Below, piece by piece: positions 11,037-20,762 of a DNA stretch of 64,000 bases (position 1 is the stretch's first letter; each line of letters begins with the position of its first letter). The position numbers and the translations under genes were made by a program. The notes beneath the pieces are model-generated. The model worked only from the letters and a program-made list of their open reading frames with translations. It made no database searches and was not told the origin of the DNA. This DNA is from Nitrosomonas sp. Its GTDB lineage: Bacteria; Pseudomonadota; Gammaproteobacteria; Burkholderiales; Nitrosomonadaceae. Location of the stretch: assembly GCF_020852615.1 (NCBI RefSeq), contig NZ_JADZAJ010000021.1, forward strand, positions 37,286-101,285, given 5' to 3'.

Positions 11037-11431
11037 AATAAATGAAAAATAAAGAATCGCATATTCCCTGCCAGGCACCTGAATAACCCGATATTTTCAA
11101 TAAATTCTGCAGCACAACGGTAATCGCGGCCGGATTGGGCTTAATTTCTTCAGGAAAGCATGCTTTCCTGTTGACATTGTCCCGTTTTTCCTAAAATCAC
11201 CCCGGGCAGCAGCAATTCAGCCTGTTTGGGGCGTCAGAAAATTCCCCCCGATCTCTTCCGGAAATCAACCAGCCGCTTCAGGTTAATCACAGCCCGGATT
11301 GTGTCTGTCTTTGTTAAATCCTGTCATATTTTCTCCGGGATCACCCGATTAGCAGCCTAAATCCTCGCTTGTTTGCCGCATCACATTCCGGGCAGGCACG
11401 GATAATTCCGTCTCATTGAAAGGAATCCGCC
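11037..11431. other. Intergenic region between ald and flhB, no gene seen
   Basis: About 395 bases without a credible coding region. It contains a perfect 20-base palindrome (11151-11170) followed at once by TTGACA with TAAAAT 15 bases further on, which could be a promoter for the flagellar operon, though about 230 bases remain before flhB. No clear sigma-28 or sigma-54 box was recognised next to flhB. Confidence 0.5.
11151..11170. promoter_or_regulatory. Perfect 20-base palindrome next to a -35-like TTGACA
   Basis: CAGGAAAGCA followed directly by TGCTTTCCTG is a perfect inverted repeat with no loop. It abuts TTGACA (11171-11176). A loop-free palindrome suits a dimeric regulator binding site better than a terminator. 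It could control the downstream flhB operon. The regulator is unknown. Confidence 0.4.
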
Positions 11432-12568
11432 ATGGCAGACGATAGCGATCTTGAACGCACTGAACCGGCCTCGCCCAAACGTCTGGAGAAAGCCAGAGAA
11501 GAAGGGCAGGTGCCACGTTCGCAGGAATTGACCACGTTCACCATGCTGATTGCAGCCTCCGGCGGTTTATGGGTAACCGGTTCCCTGCTCATGCAGAAAC
11601 TGTCTGCCATTCTGGAAAATGGCCTGCGCATGGAGCAGGAGGTGGCTTTCAATCCGGCACGGTTACTGCCCCGGCTGTTTCAGCTGGCACTCGATGGATT
11701 ATTGGCCATGGCTCCTCTGTTTGGATGGCTGATTATCGTTGCATTTGCAGCACCCATGCTGCTCAGCGGGTGGCTGTTCAGCTCCAAGGCATTGCTGCCG
11801 GATTTCAAGCGTCTTAATCCGGTCAATGGGCTTAAAAGAGTATTTTCATCGCGTGGACTGGTTGAGCTGGTCAAGGCCATCGCCAAGGCGTCTGTCATTG
11901 GTGGCGTCGCCGCCATGGTGATCTGGAATCACAAACAGGACGTGCTTGATCTGACAGGCATGCCGCTGGACATCGGTCTGATCAGCGTGGGAAAACTGAT
12001 TATCCTGACTTTTGTACTGATTGTCGGTGCCATGCTGCTGATCGTCGCGATTGATGTGCCCTTCCAGCTCTGGAATCACACCCGCCAGTTGCGGATGTCC
12101 AAAGAAGAGTTGCGCAAGGAAGCCAAGGAAGATGATGGCGATCCGCAAGTCAAGGGACGCATCCGCAACATGCAGCGTCAGATGGCACGCCGGCGCATGA
12201 TGGCGGAAGTGCCCAAAGCGGACGTGGTGGTTACCAACCCGACGCATTATGCCATTGCTCTGAAATATCAGGATGGCTCGATGCGTGCACCGAAAGTAGT
12301 GGCAAAAGGCACTCAACTGATTGCAGCACGAATTCGCGAGCTGGCAAAAGAGAACCATATCCCGGTACTTGAAGTGCCGCCACTGGCGCGCGCGCTGTAT
12401 CACCACGTGGAGCTGGATTCAGAGATTCCTGAAACACTTTATACCGCTGTGGCACACGTGCTGGCTTACGTTTTTCAGTTGAAACAGTATCAGACCGCGG
12501 GCGGCACTGCACCGCAGCTGCCATCGGAAATCGCAATACCGGAAGGAATGGATCAGGCCGGACAGTAA
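11432..12568 (+). CDS. flhB: FlhB, flagellar type III export switch protein
   Basis: Inner-membrane component of the flagellar export gate that switches substrate specificity after autocleavage. The 378-residue protein begins ERTEPASPKRLEKAREEGQV, has four membrane segments across about 30-210, and the autocleavage motif NPTH in VVTNPTHYAIALKY near residue 269, followed by the conserved VPPLARALYHH region. An AAGGAA ribosome binding site precedes the ATG. It heads flhB-flhA-flhF-flhG-fliA, all co-directional, with flhA 42 bases downstream. Confidence 0.97.
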   Translation: MADDSDLERTEPASPKRLEKAREEGQVPRSQELTTFTMLIAASGGLWVTGSLLMQKLSAILENGLRMEQEVAFNPARLLPRLFQLALDGLLAMAPLFGWLIIVAFAAPMLLSGWLFSSKALLPDFKRLNPVNGLKRVFSSRGLVELVKAIAKASVIGGVAAMVIWNHKQDVLDLTGMPLDIGLISVGKLIILTFVLIVGAMLLIVAIDVPFQLWNHTRQLRMSKEELRKEAKEDDGDPQVKGRIRNMQRQMARRRMMAEVPKADVVVTNPTHYAIALKYQDGSMRAPKVVAKGTQLIAARIRELAKENHIPVLEVPPLARALYHHVELDSEIPETLYTAVAHVLAYVFQLKQYQTAGGTAPQLPSEIAIPEGMDQAGQ

Positions 12569-12610
12569 TTTGCCCGGCCAGTACATAATCATTATCAGAG
12601 TGGATATTGA

Positions 12611-14695
12611 ATGAATAATATTCTGTCTTTAGCCGGGCTGGTGCGCGGCGGCCAGATGCAAAGTCTGGCAGGGCCGGCGCTGATCATCATGATCCTGTCG
12701 ATGATGGTATTGCCTCTGCCACCCTTTGTGCTGGATGTACTGTTTACCTTCAATATCGCGCTGGCGGTAATCGTGCTGCTGGTGAGCCTCTACTCGCGCG
12801 ATGCACTCGAATTCGCAGTTTTTCCTACCGTTCTGCTGATCACAACCCTGCTGCGGCTTTCTCTGAATGTGGCCTCCACCCGGGTAGTGCTGATGCACGG
12901 CCATACCGGACCGGATGCTGCCGGCAAAGTCATCGAGGCATTCGGTCATTTTCTGGTAGGGGGCAACTACACAGTGGGCCTGGTGGTATTTATCATCCTA
13001 GTGGTGATTAATTTTGTTGTCATCACCAAGGGTGCCGGGCGTATTGCTGAAGTCAGCGCCCGCTTCACCCTGGACGCCATCCCGGGAAAACAGATGGCGA
13101 TTGATGCTGATCTCAATGCCGGTCTGATCCGGGAAGATGAGGCACGCAAGCGGCGCGAACGGGTTTCCCAGGAAGCCGATTTCTACGGTTCAATGGACGG
13201 TGCCAGCAAGTTCGTACGCGGCGATGCTGTTGCCGGCATTCTGATCATGCTGATTACTGTTATTGGTGGCCTGATCGTAGGTGTACTGCAGCATGATCTG
13301 AACATTGGCGACGCTGCCAAAAACTACACGCTGCTGACGATTGGTGACGGTCTTGTGGCCCAGATCCCGGCACTGATCATCTCTACGGCAGCAGGCCTGA
13401 TGGTCAGCCGTGTCAGTACCGATGAAGATCTCGGCCAGCAATTTGTAAACCAGTTACTTAACAAGCCGCAGGTGCTGTGGCTGGCTGCCGGTATTCTCGG
13501 TGCACTGGGACTGGTTCCGGGCATGCCGCATTTCGTGTTTCTACTGCTGGCGGGAGGCATCGGGATGATTGCTTACTATGTATCCAGACGCACTGCTTTG
13601 CCGGAATCCAAACCGGAAGAATCGGAAGTTGTCACTAGCGAAGCACTGGATGCCAGCTGGGAGGACGTGGTACAGGTGGACACGATCGGGCTGGAAGTGG
13701 GCTACCGTCTGATCCCGCTGGTTGATAAGCAGCGTCAGGGTGATTTACTCAAGCGCATCAACGGTATACGCAAGAAATTTGCACAGGAAATCGGTTTTCT
13801 GCCACCGGTAGTGCATATCCGCGATAACCTGGAACTGCGTCCCAACAGCTACCGCATCACGATGAAAGGCTCGGAAATTGGTCAGGGAGAATCCTATAAC
13901 GGCATGCTTCTGGCAATTAACCCCGGCCAGGTCACCATGGCGCTGCCGGGTAACAACACTGAAGATCCGGCATTCGGGCTGCCTGCTGTCTGGATCGAAA
14001 CAGAGCAGCGCGAACTGGCACAAACCAGCGGCTATACCGTGGTCGATGCCAGTACCGTCGTCACTACTCACCTGAATCACCTGATCCGCATGCATGCCTC
14101 CGAACTGCTCGGGCGGGAGGAGTTGCAAAAACTGCTCGACCATCTGGGCCAGCGCTCACCCAAGCTGGCGGATGATCTGATTCCCAAGCTGCTGCCTTTG
14201 GCAACGGTACAGAAAATCTTGCAGCATTTACTGGAAGAAGGCGTCAACATCCGTGACATGCGCACCATTATCGATACGCTGACCGAACACGCCGGGCGGA
14301 CTCAGGATATCAGCGAGCTGCTGGCCCTGGTGAGAGTGGCACTGGGACGGGTTATCGTGGAGCAATGTTTTCCGTCTGGTGCAGAAATGCAGGTTATGAG
14401 CCTGCAACCTGCGCTGGAAGCCATTCTGCTGCAAGTGGTTCAATCTGATCCAGTAGCAGGTGGCGGTATCGAGCCCGGTCTGGCCGATACGCTGACCCGG
14501 GAAACAGCCAGCGCAGTCCAGCGACTGGAACAGCTTGGATTGCCGGCTGTGCTGGTGGTGCCGGATGCAATCCGCCTGCTGCTGTCCCGCTTCCTGCGCC
14601 GTTCACTGCCTCAGTTGAGGGTACTGGCCCATTCCGAGATTCCGGATACCAGAAAAATAAAATTTATATCGATCATTGGGGGTAACAAAAAATGA
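12611..14695 (+). CDS. flhA: FlhA, flagellar export gate protein
   Basis: Large FHIPEP-family export-gate subunit that conducts protons and docks substrate-chaperone complexes. The 694-residue protein has about eight N-terminal membrane helices, the conserved RLSLNVASTRVVL and LDAIPGKQMAIDADLNAGLI segments in the first 190 residues, and a large cytoplasmic C-terminal domain. Its last bases overlap the start of flhF as ATGA, a sign of translational coupling. Nothing is missing compared with the family. Confidence 0.97.
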   Translation: MNNILSLAGLVRGGQMQSLAGPALIIMILSMMVLPLPPFVLDVLFTFNIALAVIVLLVSLYSRDALEFAVFPTVLLITTLLRLSLNVASTRVVLMHGHTGPDAAGKVIEAFGHFLVGGNYTVGLVVFIILVVINFVVITKGAGRIAEVSARFTLDAIPGKQMAIDADLNAGLIREDEARKRRERVSQEADFYGSMDGASKFVRGDAVAGILIMLITVIGGLIVGVLQHDLNIGDAAKNYTLLTIGDGLVAQIPALIISTAAGLMVSRVSTDEDLGQQFVNQLLNKPQVLWLAAGILGALGLVPGMPHFVFLLLAGGIGMIAYYVSRRTALPESKPEESEVVTSEALDASWEDVVQVDTIGLEVGYRLIPLVDKQRQGDLLKRINGIRKKFAQEIGFLPPVVHIRDNLELRPNSYRITMKGSEIGQGESYNGMLLAINPGQVTMALPGNNTEDPAFGLPAVWIETEQRELAQTSGYTVVDASTVVTTHLNHLIRMHASELLGREELQKLLDHLGQRSPKLADDLIPKLLPLATVQKILQHLLEEGVNIRDMRTIIDTLTEHAGRTQDISELLALVRVALGRVIVEQCFPSGAEMQVMSLQPALEAILLQVVQSDPVAGGGIEPGLADTLTRETASAVQRLEQLGLPAVLVVPDAIRLLLSRFLRRSLPQLRVLAHSEIPDTRKIKFISIIGGNKK

Positions 14696-15981
14696 AAGTA
14701 CGAAAATTTTTGGCCGCCACTTCCCATGAGGTGTTGCGTAAGGTTAAGGATGAATTGGGCGCAGACGCCGTGATTCTGTCAAACAAACAGGTACCGGGTG
14801 GCATCGAAATCCTGGCACTGTCAGGCAAGGATATTTCCAGTCTGGCCGGTGAGACACCGCCAGTAGCACCTGTCACCACACCTGTAAATAAACCGGTAAA
14901 TAAAACGGCTGCTGCGATTAAACAAAAACCGGCAGCTGAAAAAGAACCGGCACCTTCCATACAAAAGCAGGCAGAGCCACTTCCGGCGATGGTAAACAGC
15001 CAAAGCATCAGCATCATCCAGGAAATTCAGTCCATGAAACAGATGCTGGAAGAGCAGTTAACCACCATCGGCTGGAGCAGCTTTTCCCAGCGTGATCCGG
15101 GCAGTACGAAAGTATTGCGCACCCTGCTGAGTGCAGGTTTCAGTCCGCAGCTGTCACGGCATTTGCTGGAAAAGCTGCCGGCTGACCGTGATTTTGAACA
15201 AAGCATAAAGCGGACCATTGCGTTGCTTACGCTGAATTTACGGACGACCACCGGTGATGAAATTATTGAACAGGGCGGGATTTATGCGCTGATTGGGCCA
15301 ACCGGTGTTGGTAAAACAACGACCACGGCAAAACTTGCCGCACGTGCTGTCGTCCGTCATGGTGCTGACAAGGTGGCACTGTTGACCACCGACAGCTACC
15401 GTATTGGCGGACATGAGCAGCTGCGCATTTACGGCAAATTACTAGGTATATCGGTACGCAGCATCAAGGATATCGACGATCTGCAGCTGATGCTGCATGA
15501 GTTGCGCGGCAAGCACATGGTGCTGATTGATACTGTTGGCATGAGCCAGCGCGACCAGATGCTGGCCGAACAAATCACCATGCTGAGCCAGTGCGGCACG
15601 GAAATAAAACACCTGCTGTTACTCAATGCCACCAGCAGTGGCGACACACTGGATGAAGTCATTTCCGCCTATCAGCAGCACGGTATTCATGGTTGCATCA
15701 TCACCAAAGTGGATGAAGCAGCGAGCCTGGGTGTGGCGCTGGATGCGGTAATCCGGCGCAAACTGGTGCTGCATTACGTAACCAACGGCCAGAAGGTTCC
15801 GGAAGATTTACACGAGGCCAATTCCCGCTACCTGTTACACCGTATTTTCAAACCTTCAGCAGAAAACTCGCCTTTCTCACTGCAGGACCCCGAGTTTGCA
15901 CTGATTATGGCGGGAAATTCTGCGGATCCATCAACCGCCAGACAAAAAACGCGTATCGGGGCCAATCATGATTTGCGCTAA
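14692..15981 (+). CDS. flhF: FlhF, SRP-type GTPase for flagellar placement
   Basis: SRP-family GTPase that sets flagellar position and number, usually at the pole. The 429-residue protein has a basic N-terminal B domain (MKVRKFLAATSHEVLRKVKDELG), a low-complexity linker rich in Lys, Pro and Ala (about 60-105), then the NG domain with P-loop GPTGVGKTTTTAKLAA near residue 204, DSYRIGGHEQL, the G3 segment LIDTVGMSQRD, and TKVDEAASLG. It overlaps flhA by 4 bases and flhG by 14, so the three are probably translated together. Confidence 0.95.
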   Translation: MKVRKFLAATSHEVLRKVKDELGADAVILSNKQVPGGIEILALSGKDISSLAGETPPVAPVTTPVNKPVNKTAAAIKQKPAAEKEPAPSIQKQAEPLPAMVNSQSISIIQEIQSMKQMLEEQLTTIGWSSFSQRDPGSTKVLRTLLSAGFSPQLSRHLLEKLPADRDFEQSIKRTIALLTLNLRTTTGDEIIEQGGIYALIGPTGVGKTTTTAKLAARAVVRHGADKVALLTTDSYRIGGHEQLRIYGKLLGISVRSIKDIDDLQLMLHELRGKHMVLIDTVGMSQRDQMLAEQITMLSQCGTEIKHLLLLNATSSGDTLDEVISAYQQHGIHGCIITKVDEAASLGVALDAVIRRKLVLHYVTNGQKVPEDLHEANSRYLLHRIFKPSAENSPFSLQDPEFALIMAGNSADPSTARQKTRIGANHDLR

Positions 15982-16861
15982 CCGGGATCAGGCATCCGGT
16001 TTACGTGAGCTGACTGCACTGGAATCAAATACCGGCGTACGTGTGTTTGCCGTAGTGGGCGGGCGATCGGGCGTAGGTAAAACCTGTTCGGTTATTAATC
16101 TGGCAACTGCACTGGCAAAAATGGGCAAGCGCGTACTGATCCTGGATGAAAATCCGCGCCACAAGGACGTCAACGCCAATCTTGGCCTTTGTGCACGCTA
16201 CGATTTACTGCACGTGATCAACCGGGATAAAACACTTGAACAGGTAATGACCCAAGGGCCGGAAGGGGTGATGGTTCTGACGGCAATGCGTGGAATTCAT
16301 TCGCTGGCAAAGCTTGCACCCGCTGATCAGGAACGGCTGATTGAATGCTTTAGCGAGCTGTCACAGACAGTGGACGCGGTGCTGATTGATACCGCAATCG
16401 GTCGGGGCAGCCGGGTCGTTCCGCTGAGCCTGGCCTCTCAGCAGGTACTGATTGTACTGTCCGGCTCAGGTCAGGCAATTACAGATGCCTATGCACTGAT
16501 TAAACTCATCAGTAAAGAATATGCCCGGCGGGATTTTCTGGTACTGGTCAACAAGGTGCAGTCAGAAAGCAGGGGGCGCGAGATATTCGAGAATATTGCC
16601 AGCGTTGCACAAAAGAATCTGACAGTCCGGCTGGAATGGATGGGGTGTATTTTGTTTGATGACAAGCTGCATCGATCAACCCGGCTTTGTCAGCCGGTAG
16701 TGGAAATTTTCCCGGCATCGGATTCGGCTGCAGGTTACCGCCAGCTGGCTGAAAAGCTGATGCGGTGTGCAGGGCACTGGACAGATAACGATGGCGTGGA
16801 AAATTTCATGCGCAGGCTGATTCGTACCAGTCATCTTGATGCAGCGGAATTTACAGTGTGA
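15968..16861 (+). CDS. flhG: FlhG/FleN-type MinD/ParA-like protein with deviant ATP site
   Basis: MinD-family partner of FlhF that normally limits flagellar number through ATP-dependent dimerisation. At 297 residues it aligns in layout with FleN. The deviant Walker A motif, usually KGGVGKT, reads RSGVGKT: the signature lysine is Arg33. The switch I segment, usually LDADLG, reads LDENPR, placing Asn62 where the conserved second aspartate belongs. Switch II reads LIDTAIG. The C-terminal region (ITDAYALIKLISKEY) is typical. ATP-dependent dimerisation may therefore be altered. It lies between flhF and fliA, as usual. Confidence 0.9.
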   Translation: MICANRDQASGLRELTALESNTGVRVFAVVGGRSGVGKTCSVINLATALAKMGKRVLILDENPRHKDVNANLGLCARYDLLHVINRDKTLEQVMTQGPEGVMVLTAMRGIHSLAKLAPADQERLIECFSELSQTVDAVLIDTAIGRGSRVVPLSLASQQVLIVLSGSGQAITDAYALIKLISKEYARRDFLVLVNKVQSESRGREIFENIASVAQKNLTVRLEWMGCILFDDKLHRSTRLCQPVVEIFPASDSAAGYRQLAEKLMRCAGHWTDNDGVENFMRRLIRTSHLDAAEFTV

Positions 16862-16871
16862 GGTAGTTTTT

Positions 16872-17582
16872 ATGTACACCGAAACAGGCATCGTAAATAA
16901 AGATCAGTTCATCACGGAATATACCCCTCTGGTCAAGCGGATAGCCCATCACATGATGGCCAGATTGCCAGCCAGTGTTCAGGTGGATGATCTGATTCAG
17001 GCAGGAATGATTGGCCTGATGGATGCAATCAACCGTTATGAGGGCTCCTATGGCCGCCAGTTTGAAAGCTATGCCGCCCAGCGGATTCGTGGCTCGATTC
17101 TGGATGAACTGAGAGAAGCTGACTGGTTGCCGCGCAGCCTGCGCAAAAAAATGCGCCAGATAGAAACAGCTATGCGCTCGCTGGAACAACGTCTCGGTTA
17201 CCCGCCCAGCGAGAAGGAAATTGCGGATGAAATGAATTTACCGCTGATTGAATATCAGGAAATGCTGCAGGAAGCGGGTGGCGGGCAATTAATCTATTAC
17301 GAGGATTTTCAGGTAGACGAGGAAGATCATTTTCTCGATCGTCTGTGCGGCGATCAAAGTAATGAACCGCTGGATCAGCTGCTGGAGAAGAATCTGAGGG
17401 AGCTGCTGGTCGATGCCATCGAAAAATTGCCGGCCAAGGAAAAGCTGGTAATGGGTATGTATTACGAACAGGAAATGAATTTACGTGAAATCGGGACAGT
17501 GCTGGGGGTAAGCGAGTCACGTATCTGCCAGTTACATACTCAGGCCATTTCCCGTTTGCGAACCCGGCTGCGGGAGAAATAG
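16872..17582 (+). CDS. fliA: FliA, RNA polymerase sigma-28 (flagellar)
   Basis: Sigma factor for late flagellar genes, held inactive by FlgM until hook completion. The 236-residue protein has region 2 (VDDLIQAGMIGLMDAINRYE, FESYAAQRIRGSILDELR), region 3 (WLPRSLRKKMR), and region 4 (LREIGTVLGVSESRICQLHTQA). The ATG at 16872 follows GAGGT with good spacing and gives the normal N-terminus; the frame also opens 36 bases further upstream, inside flhG. Its antagonist flgM lies at 53,681-53,977 in this window, behind a matching sigma-28 promoter. Confidence 0.96.
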   Translation: MYTETGIVNKDQFITEYTPLVKRIAHHMMARLPASVQVDDLIQAGMIGLMDAINRYEGSYGRQFESYAAQRIRGSILDELREADWLPRSLRKKMRQIETAMRSLEQRLGYPPSEKEIADEMNLPLIEYQEMLQEAGGGQLIYYEDFQVDEEDHFLDRLCGDQSNEPLDQLLEKNLRELLVDAIEKLPAKEKLVMGMYYEQEMNLREIGTVLGVSESRICQLHTQAISRLRTRLREK

Positions 17583-17763
17583 CCGGCCCTGAAAAGATTG
17601 TCATGCCAGATTTCTGTGCCGGGTTTCTAAATCCGGTTGTGCAGGGTGAGGCAAGAAGTGCGATGCAGAGCCACGGTGTGAAAATGCTGATCAGAACACA
17701 ACCCGCCCGCGACGCCGGTCACTCCGGCATAACCGGAACCCGGTGCCGCGGACAAATTGCGGC

Positions 17764-18717
17764 TTACCGCATAAACCATGTGAATCTGGATTCAGAGAGG
17801 AATTCTGTTGCCACCCGGCCAACCCGCTTGGCAAAGCGTTCTGCAAGCCCTTCCTGAACTGTAAAATCAACGATACGTTCAGCCTGGATAACTTCCCGGG
17901 CAACATAATCCGCGTTACCCAGGCCATCGGCCAGCCCAAGCTCGATGCTTTTGGCGCCAGTCCACACCATACCGCTGAAAATTTCAGGGTTATCCTGCAA
18001 ACGATCTTTCCTGCCGCTCTTGACCACCTGAATAAACTGCTGGTGAATTTCAGCCAGCATTTTTTTTGCATGCTCTCTTTGTACCGGATCAGATGGAGAG
18101 AAAGGATCGAGGAACCCCTTATTTTCACCCGCTGTCAGAAGGCGACGTTCCACCCCCAGTTTTTCAAGTGTGCCAGTGAATCCGAATCCGTCCATTAACA
18201 CACCGATTGACCCTACGATGCTGGCCTTATCTACAAAAATTTTATCAGCCGCCGCCGCAACATAATACCCTCCGGAAGCGCAGATATCTTCGACCACCAC
18301 GTATAACGGAATATCCCGGTACAGTGCTCTCAACCGACGTATTTCATCGTTGATACTGCCTGCCTGAACCGGGCTTCCTCCCGGGCTGTTAATTCGTAAT
18401 ACCACCCCGGCTGTATTACGGTCTTCGAATGCTTTTTTTAGCCCTTCATTCACATTTTCCGCGCTGTTCAAACTGTCAGGTGTGATTTCACCGCGCAGGT
18501 CCACCAATGCAGTGTGCTTGCCTGAGCCGCCGGCCACCTCGGTATCCAGCCAGCCCAGCCCCCAGAAGAGCAGCGCAAACAAATAGGAAAAAGTCAGCAA
18601 ACGAAAAAAAATACCCCAGTTGCGAGCTTTTCTTTGTTCCTTCAACGAGGCAAACACCAGTTCTCGCAGTGTTTCATGTTCCCACTTTTCCTTGTTGGTA
18701 TTTTCTGTATCAGCCAT
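17764..18717 (-). CDS. sppA: SppA-type signal peptide peptidase (S49 family)
   Basis: Membrane-anchored serine protease that degrades cleaved signal peptides. The 317-residue short form has one N-terminal membrane segment (about 37-55). Catalytic Ser148 is in CASGGYYVAAAADKI and Lys200 in TAGENKGFLDPF, matching the Ser-Lys dyad spacing of the Bacillus enzyme. NSPGG near residues 110-114 forms part of the active-site frame. It starts 26 bases after the OmpA-family lipoprotein gene on the same strand and may be co-transcribed with it. Confidence 0.93.
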   Translation of the reverse strand: MADTENTNKEKWEHETLRELVFASLKEQRKARNWGIFFRLLTFSYLFALLFWGLGWLDTEVAGGSGKHTALVDLRGEITPDSLNSAENVNEGLKKAFEDRNTAGVVLRINSPGGSPVQAGSINDEIRRLRALYRDIPLYVVVEDICASGGYYVAAAADKIFVDKASIVGSIGVLMDGFGFTGTLEKLGVERRLLTAGENKGFLDPFSPSDPVQREHAKKMLAEIHQQFIQVVKSGRKDRLQDNPEIFSGMVWTGAKSIELGLADGLGNADYVAREVIQAERIVDFTVQEGLAERFAKRVGRVATEFLSESRFTWFMR

Positions 18718-18743
18718 GAGTATTGATCACTTTTTCAATCAGT

Positions 18744-19406
18744 TTATTGGGTTGTACCGGCACGTGTTTCTGAAACATAAATCTCCACCCGGCGATTTTT
18801 TGCCCGGCCTGCAGCAGTGTCATTAGAGGCGACCGGCTGATGTGAACCACGGCCATCGATCTGGATACGCTGGAAAGGAACCCCCCGGCCAACCAGGTAT
18901 TCACGCGTGCTTGCAGCACGATTGACTGATAACGGATTGTTGACAGTATCGCTGCCCGTGCTGTCGGTGTGACCGGTAATCGTTACCTGCGTGCCGGGAT
19001 TATTCAACAGGCTGGTAGCAAAGCTGTCGAGAATCGGACGAAAATCCGGTTTAATTCGTGCACTTCCTGAATCAAAGGAAATATCACTGGGAATGTTTAA
19101 CATCAGACGATTATCCGGTGTTTGCGAGACTACGACACCCGTACCGGCAGTGGCACTTTCCATCTGTGCTTTTTGTTCTTCCATTCGTTTAGACCACAGG
19201 TAACCGGCACCTGCGCCCAGTGCCGCACCGGCACCCGCCCCAATAGCAGCACCTTTACCGCCCCCGGCCAGTGCGCCTATAGCGGCCCCCGTCCCGGCAC
19301 CGATCAATGCACCTGTACCAGTACCTTTCTGGGTTCCGCTCATATCAGCGCATCCGGAAGTGATAAATCCTGCTATCAATACCGCTATAACTTTGTTCTT
19401 GTTCAT
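18744..19406 (-). CDS. OmpA-family lipoprotein with glycine zipper
   Basis: Predicted outer-membrane lipoprotein of 220 residues. The signal MNKNKVIAVLIAGFITSGC ends in the lipobox TSGC. Next comes a glycine-zipper segment (GTGALIGAGTGAAIGALAGG, about 31-70), then a C-terminal OmpA peptidoglycan-binding domain with VTITGHTDSTG and the NRAAS/RRVEIYV motifs. This is the YiaD-like architecture. The ATG at 19406 was chosen because it directly precedes the signal peptide; the frame opens further upstream without one. A structural role linking outer membrane and peptidoglycan is inferred from the family. Confidence 0.92.
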   Translation of the reverse strand: MNKNKVIAVLIAGFITSGCADMSGTQKGTGTGALIGAGTGAAIGALAGGGKGAAIGAGAGAALGAGAGYLWSKRMEEQKAQMESATAGTGVVVSQTPDNRLMLNIPSDISFDSGSARIKPDFRPILDSFATSLLNNPGTQVTITGHTDSTGSDTVNNPLSVNRAASTREYLVGRGVPFQRIQIDGRGSHQPVASNDTAAGRAKNRRVEIYVSETRAGTTQ

Positions 19407-19613
19407 GAAATTACCTTTATGTATGTTGAAGTAACGGGGAGATACTGTAACAAAAGAAACTGAAAAACAATCAATAATTACTTTTCTTTTGATCCGCTTC
19501 AAGATGATTTGATTTGAGAAGCTGCCGGTGGCATGGTTCGCAGCTCGGCCGGAATACTTCTGAAAACCGGTTTTTCGGATAAATCACGGCGCTGCATGGT
19601 GTCTGCTGCTCGC

Positions 19614-20465
19614 CTACCTGTCATTTGATATACCTCGCTGCTGCACTCCATTCACCCGAACATCCACTGACCGGCTTTGAATCCAGCCGGACAGTGCATC
19701 CCCGGTTTGCACGCGCAGCCAGCTGCCGTTATATGCAACTGCAGTCAAAGGGGTATTTTTTTCCAGAAGGGTAATCGCCCTGGAGTGGCTGTCCGGGTCT
19801 GCCTGCAGGTAAGTGGCATGTGCCATATATACCGGGATTAAGACATGAAAAACCACTGTGGCATCCTGAGCATCTGCTGATTTTCTGGCAGGGTTGACTA
19901 TCGCATCGATCAGCTCACCTGATTGAGCTGCATAATTCATCGCGGTGCTGTAGTCTTTTTGCTGATATGCAACCGTTGCCGCATTCAGCAAATGCTGTGC
20001 CAGGCGTTGCAATACAGAATCAGCTTCATTCAGACCTGCCTGTTTGGCTGCGCTGATCGCGACTTCCACTTCAGCAATTTTTGAAGCAGCATCCGGCTGT
20101 GTCGCTAACCGATGCAGTTTGCTCTTGGTACGACTGATTTCACTGGCAGTTTCCTGCAGCGCTTGTGCCTGCCCCTGCTCGCGAGCATTCAGGCTGCGAA
20201 TCAGCTCGTCCTTTTCAGCGAGTTTCTGTTTCAGCGCTATGATTTCATCACGGTAGATCCGCTGACGTGGTAATTTTTCCGGAATCGGAATAACCTCGGT
20301 ACCATTCGTTTTTGCAGCCTCCGGTTCACGACTGGCTGACTGACCTGATACCAGGGGTTTACGTTGCTGATCTGTTACACATCCGGCCAGACTTATGCTG
20401 GCGAGCATCAGTACAGATACAACGGCGAGAAACTGCTTGTCTGTGAGGTGATTAAAATCAGGCAT
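19614..20465 (-). CDS. Lipoprotein with coiled coil and C-terminal SH3-like domain, function unknown
   Basis: A 283-residue predicted lipoprotein. A signal segment with lipobox SLAGC ends near residue 29. A charged alpha-helical stretch (about 75-120, DEIIALKQKLAEKDELIRSL) looks like a coiled coil. A helical, alanine-rich middle resembles a TPR-like region (YQQKDYSTAMNYAAQSGEL). The end (LEKNTPLTAVAYNGSWLRVQ, GWIQSRSV) resembles a bacterial SH3b domain. Peptidoglycan or surface binding is plausible for SH3b proteins, but I cannot assign a function. It stands alone with about 200 bases to the OmpA lipoprotein gene. Confidence 0.75.
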   Translation of the reverse strand: MPDFNHLTDKQFLAVVSVLMLASISLAGCVTDQQRKPLVSGQSASREPEAAKTNGTEVIPIPEKLPRQRIYRDEIIALKQKLAEKDELIRSLNAREQGQAQALQETASEISRTKSKLHRLATQPDAASKIAEVEVAISAAKQAGLNEADSVLQRLAQHLLNAATVAYQQKDYSTAMNYAAQSGELIDAIVNPARKSADAQDATVVFHVLIPVYMAHATYLQADPDSHSRAITLLEKNTPLTAVAYNGSWLRVQTGDALSGWIQSRSVDVRVNGVQQRGISNDR

Positions 20466-20762
20466 GTTTGCTCGATTTGTTGAGGGGCAGGAGAGAGCTT
20501 AACTCAAATAATCCATTATTAGATGGCTCTTCGAACTTGCGCTTCGTTGTCTTCAAACTTTGCCTTCAGATTATTGAGACCTAAAAATGTTCTTTTCGGC
20601 TAACTGGAGCAGAACTTTAAACAAAGAATTCCTTTAAAAACTTTACCCTTATTAATCAATGCATAAACACCATTTTGCACAACCGGATTTTCAGAGATGC
20701 CCGGAAAACAGCCTCATGGCCAGCTGGTAACATTTCCCGGTTTTTAACTATCATAACTTGCG

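Noticed and set aside
17603..17857. Plus-strand frame of 84 codons after fliA
   Set aside because: It runs into the antisense end of sppA and shows no family resemblance.
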